Shown: positions 23,632 through 37,400 of the stretch, piece by piece
How the letters are laid out: every line of letters begins with the position of its first letter
Numbering within the stretch: position 1 is the stretch's first letter
Source of the DNA: Acorus gramineus
Taxonomy: Eukaryota; Streptophyta; Magnoliopsida; Acorales; Acoraceae
Length of the DNA stretch: 64,000 bases
Direction of reading: 5' to 3'
Assembly: GCA_030737835.1 (NCBI GenBank)
Contig: CM060849.1
Span: 7,997,245-8,061,244 of the forward strand
Position numbers and translations under genes: made by a program
Notes under the pieces: generated by a model
What the model was told of the DNA's origin: nothing
Databases searched by the model: none
Seen by the model: only the letters and a program-made list of their open reading frames with translations

Positions 23632-24402
23632 TAGGCCTGTCAACGGGTCGGGTCCAGACCCGGACCCGGACCTGATCCGATCTGGATCTGATTACACGTG
23701 TAATATATCTGACTCGATTTGGATCCGATCCAAGTTGGACCCGAACAAATAAACGGGTCGGGTCCGGATCTACCCCGCCCCGACCCGTTGGACCCGAGAC
23801 CCCATTATTTTATTAAAATATGTTCATATATTATAAGACCATTAGTATTAGTTGATACATAATTTTATTTCTTACTTAACTTATTTTTGTATCTACAAGT
23901 TCATAAATCATAATCATAACAAGCCTATAAATCGGTTTGTTTTGGACAATTAACTTATTAGCTTTTGAATTTGTATGATTAATTAGTTTGTTGCATGATT
24001 TATGTTTATTATTTAGGTTAATATGTTAGTGTTTATTGTTTTGAATGTTGTTTATGTTAAATTGTTTTGAATGTTGTTTAGGTTAGTTATGCTTATTATT
24101 TAATGAATATGTTTTTTTATGTTAGTGATTATTGTTTTGAATGTTGTTTAACAAAAAATTTCAAATAGAATGATAAGGCAAACAAATACATGAGCTCTTC
24201 TCTCTTTTTTTTTTTTTTTTTTACCCAACCATCCGGGTCGGGTCGGACCCGGACCTGACCCGGGTCCGACGGGTCCGGGTCCTGGTCCACATTTCCCCGG
24301 ACCCGCGGGGTCCTACGTTGGACCCGGACCCGCCGGGTTCTATCACTGGTCGGGTCCGGGTCCACCCTGACCCGACCCGGACCCGACCTGTTGACAGGCC
24401 TA
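23632..24402 (+). mobile_element. hAT-type MITE, copy 3 of 3 (771 bp)
   Basis: This copy has the same terminal inverted repeats as copy 2 and exact 8-mer flanks ATTCCTAT (23624-23631 and 24403-24410). Its GC-rich ends carry more transitions (CCTGATCCGATCTGG in place of CCCGACCCG words), consistent with methylated-C decay. The core is shorter than in copies 1 and 2. It is also inserted in the LINE tail. Confidence 0.88.
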
Positions 24403-24608
24403 ATTCCTATCATCCCCACGAACCAGCTGCTGACTTGCCAACCAAAGATGACCCAAGGATTAAAATCTCCAAGAGCCACCCGTAACCAAACTCAGATTGT
24501 ACCATACATCCTGAACCACCTTGCACTCACAAAAAAGATGGAAAGTTATCTCCTCAGCTCCGTTACAAAGGCCACAAGCAGATGAGTCATTGGCTTTTGT
24601 AAATCTAT

Positions 24609-25438
24609 TTTTTACAAAATAATAATGAATGACTTAAACATACATTATATAATATATAATAATTAATAATGAAAATGATTGATTGCGACACAAACAAATC
24701 TATCATCCTCAAATATTCATTAAATATATGAGGTGATATTATTATATAACACATACGCGGATTAATCAAAAATAAAAAAAAGAGATAATAAAATAGAAAA
24801 ATTATAAAAAAAACTGAAAAAAATATGAGTGACATGACGAGATAACCAACCTCCATAAAAAAAACAACAAAAAAATAAAAAATTAGAAAAAGAAATGAGT
24901 TTTATAAAAAAAAAAATGTTCACATTACTTGAATAAAAGTCCACCAGAGTCTAATTTATTTTGGAATAGATTTTAAAATGACTTAAAAGTCTACAAAAAT
25001 CTAACAGTCTTTTTAAATTCTATTTAAATTGAATAAGACATGATAATATATTAACAATGAGAAGTCTCGATCGATTTGAATTTTCATTCGATATCTCATT
25101 CAAATAACATTTAACTTTTTAACTATGGTATAATCTCAGGGCGAATAGGCTTTTTTTTTCTTTTTTTTTTGGTCCACGCATCGATGTGTGATTAACTGCT
25201 TGATTTGCGTCCACGAATCAATGTATTAATATACTGATTGAACCATACAAGATTTATAAATACATGACAGATTTTTTTGTCCACGGAAATCACCCCACTT
25301 TATGTTGCCACTAGATCGTATATATCCAAAAAAAAAAAAAAAAATTTGATTTTGATCCTGAGAAGCCGATACTAATCCGATCGATCGATTCCAGCTAGGG
25401 TTTAACAGGGGTCCCCGCCGTCGCCGGCTCCTCCCGCG
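24609..25438. other. AT-rich spacer and 5' flank of BRF1
   Basis: This stretch is very AT-rich with many A runs. From about 25340 it becomes more balanced and holds the probable 5' UTR of BRF1 (CTAGGGTTTAACAGGGG just before the ATG). No clear TATA box. Confidence 0.5.
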
Positions 25439-28400
25439 ATGCCGTGGTGCAAGCATTGCATGACCGACTCCCCCACCGAACGCGACCCCGACGAAGGTTA
25501 CATGTAAGACTGCCCCCCTCTCTCTGTCTCTCGAATCAAAACCCTAACGCAGGCACACACATGTAATGGTTGCATAGATGTTGCACGAATTGCGGGAGGG
25601 TCATTGAGCACGACGTGTACACGGACGCCGTCCAGTTCGAGAAGACCAGTGGCGGCCAGGTTCGTCGTCTTCGTCTCTTTTTTGGTTTGAATTTGGATCG
25701 TTTTTTGTGATTGTGAATTGGGGGTTTTGCTTACGATGCGTGGTTGATGTGTTTGCAGAGTCGGTTAGCGGGGACTTTGATTAGGATACAGAAGGAGTAT
25801 TCGCAGTCCCATGAGAGGACGCTGAAGAATGGTGATTTTTTTTTTTTTTTATGTCGGTACTATTGAAGAATGGTTGATTTAAGTTCTAATTTTTCTATTT
25901 TGAGGGGATGCAAGGCCGATGAATGGTGAAATTGTTTTTTTTTTTTTTTTTTTGATAAGAATGCTAATGTTTAGTATTTATGTGCAAAGAGAGCAAGTGC
26001 TATATTATGGAGCATGTCCTCCCATCGTACTTAATCTAATCCTTTATGCGAAATACGGTCGTGGCATTTTCAATTCTTCTTGTTGTGAAATGAAGTAGGA
26101 ACTTTTTATTAATAAAGCCCCCATACAAAAGGAGACTAGGGATCTCCTCACAAAATGAAAACAAAAAGGAAATAGCATTCAATTCATTAAGTTTGATTGA
26201 TTGGTGCTAACGAGTGGAAAACACTTGGGCAGCAATCACGACGTATCTCCGTTCATGGGTGATTGTGCTTCTTGGGGAGGATTCACCTTCAAGAATAACG
26301 GGCAATAAGTGGAAAGGGATGTAATGGTTGTGGTCCCTTTGGAGCCATTGTATGTGTGTTATTTTTTCCTTTACCTTTTCGGAGATCCCTCATCTCCTCA
26401 TGTCTGAGGGACAACATTTTCTAATATGATTGCTCCAATCTTTTTTTCAAAAGAGGGGGGCAAGTGAAAGTGAATGTTGCTCTTTATGAGTGTTCTTGAT
26501 TTCGACCCTTTTGGTTCATTTGAATGAAGCTTGTTATTAGGCATTTCAATTCTCTTCATCGGAAAAACAACATTTAATGTAGATGTTAATTGGATTTCAC
26601 ATGTTGAGTTTCTGCGTTCATGCTGATGAATGTCATTTCTCTCGTGTTTCAGGAAGAGATGAAATTGAAAACATGGTAGTTAGTCTTTGTATTAGTGGCG
26701 GGGAATCTATAATCAATCACGCACATGGTTTCTATAGAGTTGGGTTTCCTGGCTTCAATCTTTTTATCTTTAGCAAAACCTTTTAATATTACTATGGTTA
26801 AAATATGAACACCACTTCCTTTTATTAGATAGCAGTGGAGAGGAGCTTCACAAGGGGCCGGAGAACATCACATGTCGCAGCTGCTTGCCTCTACATAGCT
26901 TGCCGGTAAGGAATAACATTTGATCTTATGAAATGGTTATTTATAGAATCTTTTAAAGAAATGTTTATATCCATGCATGACAATGAGTTGTAAAAGTTAT
27001 TATTTCACTTTTTTTTATGAAGCGTTTGGTCGGCTTGAAGGTAGGTGTCAGAAATTGCATACCAATTAGAGAGTGCATTCAGTCAATGTTGGATGTTTCA
27101 CTTCTTTTTTTTGGTGAAAATGTTTAGTTATGAACTAGTTGGTTTAGTACAAACAGGAGTTTCTAGGCCAGATGTGATCTAACATCATATCAGAAAGTTT
27201 ATACCAGATGCCATCTCTTACTAAATGAGTTGGCCAGAACGCATGTCCATTTTAAGAAAAGCGACCCGCATCTGCCAGGTTGTGTGCATGATTCAAAAAT
27301 CACGTTGGCTCATTAATAACCTCTTGTTACTCAGCAATAATGTTGAAATCATTTCAATCTACAACTTGTTCATTTCTTTTGTTAATTTTGTGGGCAATCT
27401 GGGCTAGGAAGAAGTATGTCCTCTTTTTCCCTAAAAGTCGGTGTCCTCGCCTCTGCCACATTGGCAGGGGTGGGATATGATACCAGGTAGGTGGTGCTTG
27501 CGGGCTGATCAAAGGTGGTGCTTGCGGGCTGATCAAAGCTTGGTTTGCTAAGAACCTCTAGGTTGCAGATAGATTTATCAATCACCAAGTAGATTTGAAA
27601 TCTCTATTTATGTATTTATTTTAAAGATTTTGGTATTAAACTTATTGAACAAGTACCATATTGAACTACAGATGAACCACATATCTGTTGAAGGTTTTGA
27701 ACACAAACATGTCAATAATATAAACAGATTCTCACTATGTAAATGAAAATGTTGAAAAGCAGGGGCAGAGCCTGATTAATTTATAAATAATTGAAATTAG
27801 CTCGATAGATGGTTGAATAAGTAATACATTGAATTCATATAAAAATTAAGGGACATATTGTCCTATCCTTTTTGTGGACATTCTCTATGACATTCTGTTT
27901 TTGGCATTTTGTATTCTTTACATTATTCATGGGTTTTTAGAGACATCATCTAGTTGATGGCAACCTCTAGGAGGTTTGGTAAATTCTGATGGTTTTTTTT
28001 TTCTCTTAAATTAGTATTGCAATGTTTTTGTAGATGGGAATCTGAAAATTGCTGTAGTAAGGTTTCTGAACAGAATCTATAATACATGTTATTTCTAGAC
28101 ACAAAAGTATTAAGCATTGAGGCAGTATTATGTTTGGAACATTATTTTGTTTTGACTGTATGTTTAAATATATGACCGATTAGATTCCTATTCTACAGGC
28201 TATGTGCGAAGCCGAAGCCATATCTTCTCATTGATTTCTCTGACCATTTGCAGACAAATGTGTATGTGACTTCTCTTCACTCTTTTCTTCTAAAATTTCA
28301 AGGGAAACCTGATAATGTTGTGACAAGTAAATTCTAAATTAATAGTGCAACTCGGTGAGAATATTTATTTGGTATTTTAGTTGCATGCCCACATTTGTAA

Positions 28401-31400
28401 ATCCTGTTTCCAGATATGTGGTAGGTGCCGTATTTCTGCAGCTCTGCACACTGCTAAGGCTTGAAGAACATCCCATCATCCAAAAACCGATTGATCCAAG
28501 TCTTTTTATAGATCGATTTACTCACAGTAAGCCCGTCTCCATATCCTTTGAAATATCATGAACTTATCTCTGTACAAAAAAAATGTTACAATGACATTAG
28601 TCATGATGAATTAAGAGCATAAGATCTAATTTGTGTTATGCTACAAAAAAGTAAAATTCCTTGTGTGTGAGTGATTAATTGTTTTTTTTTTATATTTTGT
28701 TTTGAAATGCACTGGACCACATGTGATTCTCATAGCTGAGGACTGTTTTATGAGAACTGAGGATTATTACACTCATTTTACAGTTAATGTTTCTGTTTCA
28801 TATCTCCTAGGCTGTGGAGATAGCACTGACCAGAAACCTGTCTGATAAGCTCCAACTATTTTTTTTTCCTTTACCCTATGGAGGCTGTTGAAGTCTGATT
28901 TGCTAGGTCTTCTAGGAATCCAACATTTTTTTAGATGTCAAACCTTTAATTGCGTTTTCTATGATGAGAAGTTTGGAGCACACCACCTGAATTTTGTTAA
29001 CTCAGATGTATTGCTCCAAAATAAGAAAATGGAGATGAGAGATATTAAAAACAAATTTAAAAATGCAAGATACAATGCCACCCAAGTGGCCAAGACTCTA
29101 TACACAATACATTATATATCTCACACCACTTTAAACAATAACCGAACCTTTGCACCATTTAATACTTACAGACTCATACCCCAAAATGAACTTCTTTGCC
29201 TAGTCCCTAAGAAGCGAGACAGAGCAATTCTTGGTTGTCCTAGAATCAACCCGCTGGCCCCTTCCCCTGGTGCATTTTGTCGCTCAATATTTCACAAAAT
29301 CTATGTACTCTTCCAGATATTTTTGAAATAGGGATTGGCCCCTTTGAAAATCACCACCTCATTTCTATTGAGCCTGATGCCCAAGCATCCTGTGGGGACA
29401 AGGATTTGGGACACCCTTGATGCTGTGATCCTCTTCCTTTTTTAGTCTTTTCCCAGTCTCTCCAGTCTGTTCAGATCTCTCAGGTCAGCCACAAACCCCA
29501 CTGCCACCCCCAAACAGCTCCAAAGTTGTATCGCAAAAGGGCCACAGCAAAATAAATGTTCCACCATCTCGTTTTCCACCACACCCAAATGACATAACAT
29601 AGGCTCATATACTTCCCGCTCTGCCCTGTAGGATCTTGTTAGGAGCCTCCCCAAGTGGGTCAACCACATGAAACCTTGGTATTTAAGAGGGATCTTTACA
29701 CCCATACCCCTTTGTTTTTTTTTGCCATCAACAGCTGAATGGGGCCTCCTCTTCGCAGCCAACAGTAGCAACTCTTCAATCCCTCATAGTCCTCTACATA
29801 TGTTGTGTCTAGCAGACTTGTAAGCTCGAATTTAGTATGATGACCTTGTTGTTAAAAAAAAATGATTAAGTAATTGTTTATTCAAGCTACTCTATATTGT
29901 ATCCTGTGGAGTATAACATATGAATTTTATATATTTTTCCATTATAGGTCTTCTGGGAGAAAGGAACTCTGCAGTTTCTAACAGTGCACTCCGCATTATT
30001 GCCAGTATGAAGCGGGACTGGATGCAGGTGATTTTCAAACTAAAAATTAAGCTGAAAATTAGTGATTTTTTTACAATTCAGCCACTTATTTGTGTCTATT
30101 CGACTGACAGACAGGTAGGAAGCCCAGCGGTTTGTGTGGTGCGGCATTGTATGTTGCCACACTTGCACATGGGCTCAAGTATTCTAAGTCAGAAATTGTA
30201 AGTTGAACATTATTGTGCATATGAATTTTAAGTTGGGGCTTTGGTGTTTTATGTGGTTTGGATGGTTTTCAAATTGGAAATCTTATATAATTTCGTTATG
30301 TGCAATTGTTCTGTCATTATGCATTATTAAGATGCTTGTTTTGCTTAAGAGATATGTATATATCTATATATTCTTGATCATATGTCATTAACTATGGGCT
30401 TGCATGAAAAAATTGTTTGTGCATTAAACCACCATCAAAATGGTCAGAATGATCATACAATGATTGACTTCCTAACTTTGCCTCTTCTTGGCTTGCTCCT
30501 TGTCTCCTAAAGGTTATATTATAAAGAACATGAAATCTAAAAATTGTACAATGTCTTTTTGACCATGAAGGCTTCTACTAAGTGTCCCAAGGTTGACTAA
30601 CACAAGATGCTATGTTACTTTCATCACCAATTCTTTTAGTTGGGCATACGCCAAAATCCATAGAATCTGCATGATTCTGATGTTTTGAATGGGGCCCACC
30701 ATCAGATTTCTAGATAAAAACCCTTTAAAAATGAAAATCGAGCGTCCTATGTTTGCTTTGTTATCAATTGCTGTTAAACAAGTTACATTGAGACCCAATA
30801 TCTGACTATTTCTATGGAAAACCTTAAATGATTGCAAATGCAGCATTTTGACTGTCATGTATAAGTTAGTGTCTGACTTCCACTATTTATTGCCAAATCA
30901 TTGAGCGTCGGGGTTTGATTAAGTTATACTCTTTGATTTATAGAACTGCTATTTTTTAAAATTATATAACAGCATCCTCAATAATTTCATTTAGAAATGT
31001 CTCTCGCTTTCAATAGTTAAAGAAAGAGGTTATGTATACACTTTTTTTTATATTTATGATGACTTTGAAATTTTTTTCACTATTGTATGGACATGTGGAC
31101 ATTTCATACTTGGTGTTTGCATGTCTGACACCTTGCATCCTTGTTGGATGCCCACACATGTCCATCTCCACGTTTTGCAAATGCCATTGTGATGGAATCA
31201 TGTATCTACATGGAGACTCGACTAAGGGAGCACTCAATCTCAACCTGGTCAACCTCCTAAATTTGGGTGGGGATGGGATGGTTGGTTTGTGGACTCGTGG
31301 ATTGGTTTTGGCCTTTGGCTTGTATGCCGTAGCCAAATCCTGGAAACCCTTGTTCATAGTGGCCTAATCTAACTTAATTGGAAGTGTGTTTGAGTCAGGT

Positions 31401-34400
31401 TAGAGGTGGCTTTGTAGAACCTCTGCTTGATCCTTTAAAGTTTCGGTGTCCTTCTGCCAGTAAACCTACCCATATCTTACATCCTTAGCCCTTGTTTGGT
31501 AGAAGAATAGATGTGGAATAAGTGGAATAGAGTTCCTAAAAAAACTGACTGTTTGCAAAGAATATGTATGTATAATTATGCCGGAATCACTGAGAATAAG
31601 TTGTATTGGTATTCCAAGTCTCTCTTAGAATTGTATTGTTCCACCCAATCTATTTCATTGGTATAAGGGGGGCTCACATGTCAAATCTTGTAACCATCTA
31701 TTAGAAATCAAAGGGGGTCCACATGTCAAATCGTTTTTTCATCTTTTATTCATCGTTTATCTATAATTTATTCATAGTCAACCAAACCACATAAACTTCA
31801 TTATTACATTTCTTAACGAGAATAACCAAAATTATAACCAAATAGAAATTACTCCACTGATATAATTATTTATACTGGAATAGTTATTAATCGCGGAATA
31901 GCTTATGTTGCTACCCAAATGGTGGCTAATAGTTTAAAGTTGAACAACCTTGCTACAACAGGCCATTCTGTCTCAAGAAGTGATGGACTGATTAGTAATC
32001 TCACATGCACAATTCATATATAAAAGTTTGCTGGAAATGCTGATTAATTGTCGTTCTTGCTCTTATGTCTTAGACTAATTGCTACAGATATCCTGCTTCA
32101 CGTTTTCTAAAATACTGTGAATCTCTCAGAAGTTTCCATAATGTCAAGCTTCCAAGCATTATAATTGACACTGTAAATTTCTTCAACTCTATCAGGTCAA
32201 TGTTGTACACATTTGTGAAGCTACACTAACAAAACGTTTGATTGAATTTGAGAATACTGAGTCCGGCGGCTTGACGGTAAGTTCTTTGTTATGTAATTAC
32301 TTTGTTGGCATCATGCCTTTACTTTAAACTCAAACTGATTTCATAAAGTTAAACCATATTGAACAATCTAATGATGATCATTTTTACTGTCTTCCACCTG
32401 ATGATAATTTTGTATTTGATCTTCCGGTTGAAAACCTGTTTTACAGTTTGCTAAAATTTTATTCATTCCTTTGATCTCTAAGTATTGTTTGAAGTTTAAC
32501 TGATATCATTTGTTAACTAGTAATAACTGGTATCATAGTTCAAAACTATGTGCAGACCATGTGCAGTGGCATGTACCAAACATGCCGTTGCACATAGGTT
32601 AAGGCAGTCGTTCGAACTCCATTCGAACTGAACTTCAAACGTCCTCTGGACGTTCGAATTGCTGTTCGAACGGCTTTCGAACAGTATGTTGCCATTCGAA
32701 TTACCGTTCGAACGGCAATTCAAACTCTGAGGTAAGCTTTACCGTTCGTCTAAACTTTCGCACACCCTCTTAATGTTCGAACTTGGGCACACATACGCTG
32801 CATACCGGGGGGGGGGGGGGGGTGTGCATCCAGGGGCGCGCATCAGCATATACATGCGGCCACACTTCAAACTCTGACTGGTATGTCAAATAGATGTGAT
32901 ATGTAAAAGAAGAATGTTTGTCCTTTTTTCGAGCAATGGTGGGCGTATACTGCCTGATGTTTGTCCTAATGTTGATGCTTTGTCGTATTTAAAATAGGCC
33001 TTGACATTATTATTGTTATTATTATTATTTTTTTGTGTATACCTGTTGAGAATTTGAAACCTCGCATATTTGATACTGTGATGCTGCTAACTACCTTTTT
33101 TTTATCAGGAGAAAATATTACTGTTTACTGATTCAAGTGATCTAGGATTTGTTTTAAATGTTGCTTTATTCATCAGATTGAAGAACTTGAAGGATTGCAA
33201 ATGGAACAACCAATCCTGGGGCCTAAAAAGTCTGGGATCACAGAAGTGCTTTGTGAACACAAGGATCGTGCTCCTTTTGCACATGGACTTTGTAGATCAT
33301 GTTATGATGAAGTACCTTCTTGATGTTTTCCTGTTATAGTGTATTTCCTTTGAAACTTTATTGTATGGTAGACATGATTGTTTGTGTTGTTACAGTTCAT
33401 TGATATTTCCGGGGGACTCGATGGAGGATCGGAACCTCCAGCTTTCCAGCGTGCTGAAAGGCAAAGATTGATAGAATCTTCAAAAGAAGGGAAAGTAAGA
33501 TAATCCTGCTAATGCATCTTTTGCTATTTAAAATTGGTTTTGTAAATTTAAAACCTGAGTTTCAAGAAGTTTTTATAATCATTTATTTAATGGTTTCTCA
33601 AAAACTTGTACTTCTTATGTAAAGATATATTCTGAAATTTTGACACATTCAGAAAAAAAAAGGTTTGTGGTGTTCTTTTTTTGTGTTTAGATATTTTGAA
33701 GCTTATAAGATTGTAGTGTTAATCCTTTTTCCCCTCGCAATCTCTTTTCCCTTCTTTCTTCTACTTGTCCTTCTTTTATGTCTATGACCTTTTATTGTAA
33801 TGCATTGCTTTCTGGTTCTAATACAACTTGGTGGACTGCACCATTCTTTCAAACAAAAAAATATATTCGGGAAATATTATAGGTCCCTAAGTTTTACTTA
33901 ATCAGAATTTTCAAATGATTAAGTTTGTATGGTACAAGTATGCAGATGGGTTGTGACAATAATTTTATGTTGTCCAGAAAAATTATCTATGGGAGAAGAT
34001 GTATATCATTATTAAGTGTAGTTGTAAGTCTCTTCTAACTTAGTTTATTTACTGCGACAGTCTGAGGAGGGAGTTCAAATCTCTTCTTCTAAAGGTAGCC
34101 TGGATGTGGTTGGTAATGGAACATCTGAAACAAAGCAAGATGGAAATGTTGGTATGTTCAAAGCACTTTGAAATAATCTGAGAAATTGTTAAAGCGTTAA
34201 TATCATTATTTTGCATTTTATTTATTTTTGATCAATGTATTAGATAGTTTCTATGATTCTTACTCATGCGAGGATTGTTTATATGATCCTTACTCATGAG
34301 AGGCTACTTTCTAAACCAATCTTATTTTACTTAATGCTTGCTACATCACCTCATGCAACTCCAATATCTTGCCAGCCATCAATTGTCAAAGGCAGCTTTA

Positions 34401-37400
34401 AAGATATGAATGTCACAACCTTCATTGGGAATTTTCTATCTTTGAAATGTGAAGCATTGCACATTTCCTGGTGCCCCTATATATTTTTGAAGGACAGACT
34501 AGAAGAAAGATTGTACACTATTGTATAACTGGATTTTAATACAATGATATGATTCTTACCAGGGATATCTACTGGACATCAGAAAGTTGATGAGGATAAT
34601 GACGTGGGTGTTGATGAACCAGAGAGCCTATCTGATATTGATGATGCAGAGGTTTGCAATATGAATTTGTCTACATGACTGCTATCTTTGAGGCTCATAT
34701 ACTGTTCTATTCTGAATTTTGGCGTCTGATATTATTTTATCCATATATAATTTCCTTCTGTCCACCAGACATTGGTCTTATTAAAGTATAACTTGGAGAG
34801 TTAAATGACTCTTTAGTGCTAAATTTTTGCAACATATGTATAGGTTAAGGGCTACCTTTATGATGAAGAAGAGAAACCTTATATAAAGGTTATATGGGAA
34901 GGACTAAATAGAGAATATCTTGAGGTATTAAACAATTTTGTTGACTGCTATTATCATTTTTATGCTTTAAATGAATGCCTGAGATAAATCAATCGAGTAA
35001 GCAATTGAATGCTACAGGAACAAGCGGCAAAAGAAGCTGCTGGGATTGTTTCTGGTGATGGTGTAAAGGCGAGAAAGGTATGTAATATAAAGACCCTTTG
35101 GTTGTTTTTCTCTGTTGCTTGAATTACAAAGTAAACAGATTAATCTAGTTGTGTACAGTAGCTTATGCTGTGTTGGCCATGTCAATGATGGTAATAATTT
35201 GACTCTGTCTTCCTCATTTTTCTTGGTAGTTTATTAATTTCATGTCTCTTATGCATTTTATCAAAAAAGACAGTTCATAATCAACTGGATTTTTCCTGGT
35301 CTTGACCTATTTCCCCATGCATCTCCTGTCCCTTTGCCTTCTTCATTCAGACAACATGCTTCCAATAGGAAATTAATGGTACCTCTTGGAACAGTTAGGG
35401 CTTAAGAGTGTATGAGTGAGGAAGTTTTTAAGCTTGTTGGCATGCATGGACTGTCAGTTTTATGAACTTCCTGAGATGATCTGTGTATCAAAAAACATTA
35501 AAGAATCCATACATAGGAAGCATATGAATTGTAGGAGTACATTGATGATTGACTGAGACAGATGTTAGGCCCTCTTCACATATTAGGCACTGATCCTTTT
35601 TTTCTCTGTGGGGTTATCCATATCTCATTTTTTTAATTTTCTTTGGAGTTGACTTCATTGATTTAAATCGCCATTTTCCAAAAAAATTTCTGTAGAAGTA
35701 CCTTTAGTTTTTCTTTTCAACTTACTGTTTTCCTTCAAGTTGTATTTGGTTGAGTACACGCCTTTGGAAGTGAGAGTTCCATGAAAGTTGGCCATATAGG
35801 CATATACAGGTTCATGTGGTTGACTGGCACTTTATGTCTTAAGCTATATCACAAGGAAAGGATATGTGGCGCCCTAAGTTTTTTCTCCATCTCAACTTTC
35901 ATGCACGGACATGGATTTATTTGTTGATGTGGTAGGAAATGATGGGGGGAGGGAAAAAACAAAGAAATGGTTTCCTTTCCTCCATTTTTTTTTTTTCTTA
36001 GAGATAAATGTTAAAGGAAAAGAAAGAGCGTAGAAGAAAGAGAAATAGATATTGCTGCCACTCCTCTTCTGTAGGCAGATCTACTTCCTGGTTTATTTTG
36101 AGAAATATGATAAGCCTCATTTTCTCTACTCGCTACATGGACCAGTTCATGATGGGAACTGATGATGCTGAAAAATTGAAATTCATGTAATAAAATCTGC
36201 AGTATTCTTACGTAAACCAATTAAATCTGAGAAAAGCAACCTTTGTAGGCTGGCAAGCCCTGTTAATCTTTGATAGAAATTAACAATTCTCCAGTTTTGA
36301 GACTGATTATATGTCATGTTTAGAAGTCTAGCCAGATGCATATTGAATGACCAGACCCAAATTGTTTTGGGATTTGGTGGCCCAGCAATACGCTGGTAAA
36401 GAGGAAGCCTTGGTCTGGTCTAGATTCACTGAAAATATACCATGAAGAGTACCACAAATTGTTCTCAACAAAGTAATTGGTATACAAAATACAATTAGCC
36501 CATGTTTGGCTCAAGAATAGGCCTGGAATAACATGGAATTATCGGAATAGTCTTATTATGGATGTTTGGATGGCTGGAATAAATGTGAATATATATGCTA
36601 GAATAAACTGGTATATGGATTCCAGTCAAACCCTGTAATTAAGTTATTCCAGGTTATTTAACCCAAAAAAATATGTGAGCTCACTATCAAATCAATTGTC
36701 ATCACCTTTTATAAATCAACAAATCAATTGTCATCATTTTTTCATCTTTTATAAATCTTTATCCACACCTTATTCACATTTTATTCAAATAACAAAAACT
36801 TTATTATTACATTTCTCAATGAGAATAATTCAAACACAACTAAACAAAAATCACTTTATTCTTATTTATATTAGAATAATCATAAACCTCAAAATAACTT
36901 AATTCTTGAACCAAACATGGGGAGAGTGCAATTTTATCTAAAATAGTATCCTATAGTAGGCTGAATATTATTAAAAATATTTTTTCAAATATTAAATTAT
37001 TTCAGTATAAACGTAACTGCTTAATAAATAGAAGATCCGTCTCAAAACACCTTGTATTTATGTTGGATGTGGCTGCATCCATGTATGTGTTCCACGAGTT
37101 CTAAAGATTCCCTTCGCTTTCACAGAAGCCACTTCCTTCCTGCAGAGGCATAAGCTATTTGTCCAAAATTTTTCTCCTATTGGGAAGTGGGACTTCCTAA
37201 TCCGCTTCCTTGGGAAGTCCATGAGAAATTTTATGGTCCTGGTGACTTCCAATTAACCTAATAAACCCAAATACATCCTTCATAGGATCTTTCAACAACA
37301 TCAGATAGTCCATTAGCAAAAGTGTAACTAGATCGCAGTGTTAAGAATTTATGTGGGTAAGTGCATTTTGGTTATGAAGCAGACATGGATCAAGCAATTA

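Larger units (their letters stand above)
22486..24608 (-). mobile_element. LINE (L1-like) 3' end, interrupted by two hAT-type MITEs
   Basis: On the minus strand, the segment 24608 down to 24403 encodes a zinc-binding tail like that at the end of plant L1 reverse transcriptases: CGLCNGAEEITFHLFCECK with CxxC and HxxxxC. After MITE copy 3 the reading resumes at 23631 with RNDAIFHGSW, the usual ending of this domain. After MITE copy 2 a short 3' tail ends in an A-rich run near 22486-22495. The reading frame changes within the first piece, so the LINE copy is dead. It was present before both MITEs, whose target duplications lie in it. Confidence 0.65.

Noticed and set aside
26653-26675. Shorter version of BRF1 exon 4 ending at an earlier GT
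   Set aside because: The frame also works, but it would drop the helix leading into the first cyclin fold; the longer exon to 26738 matches the family.
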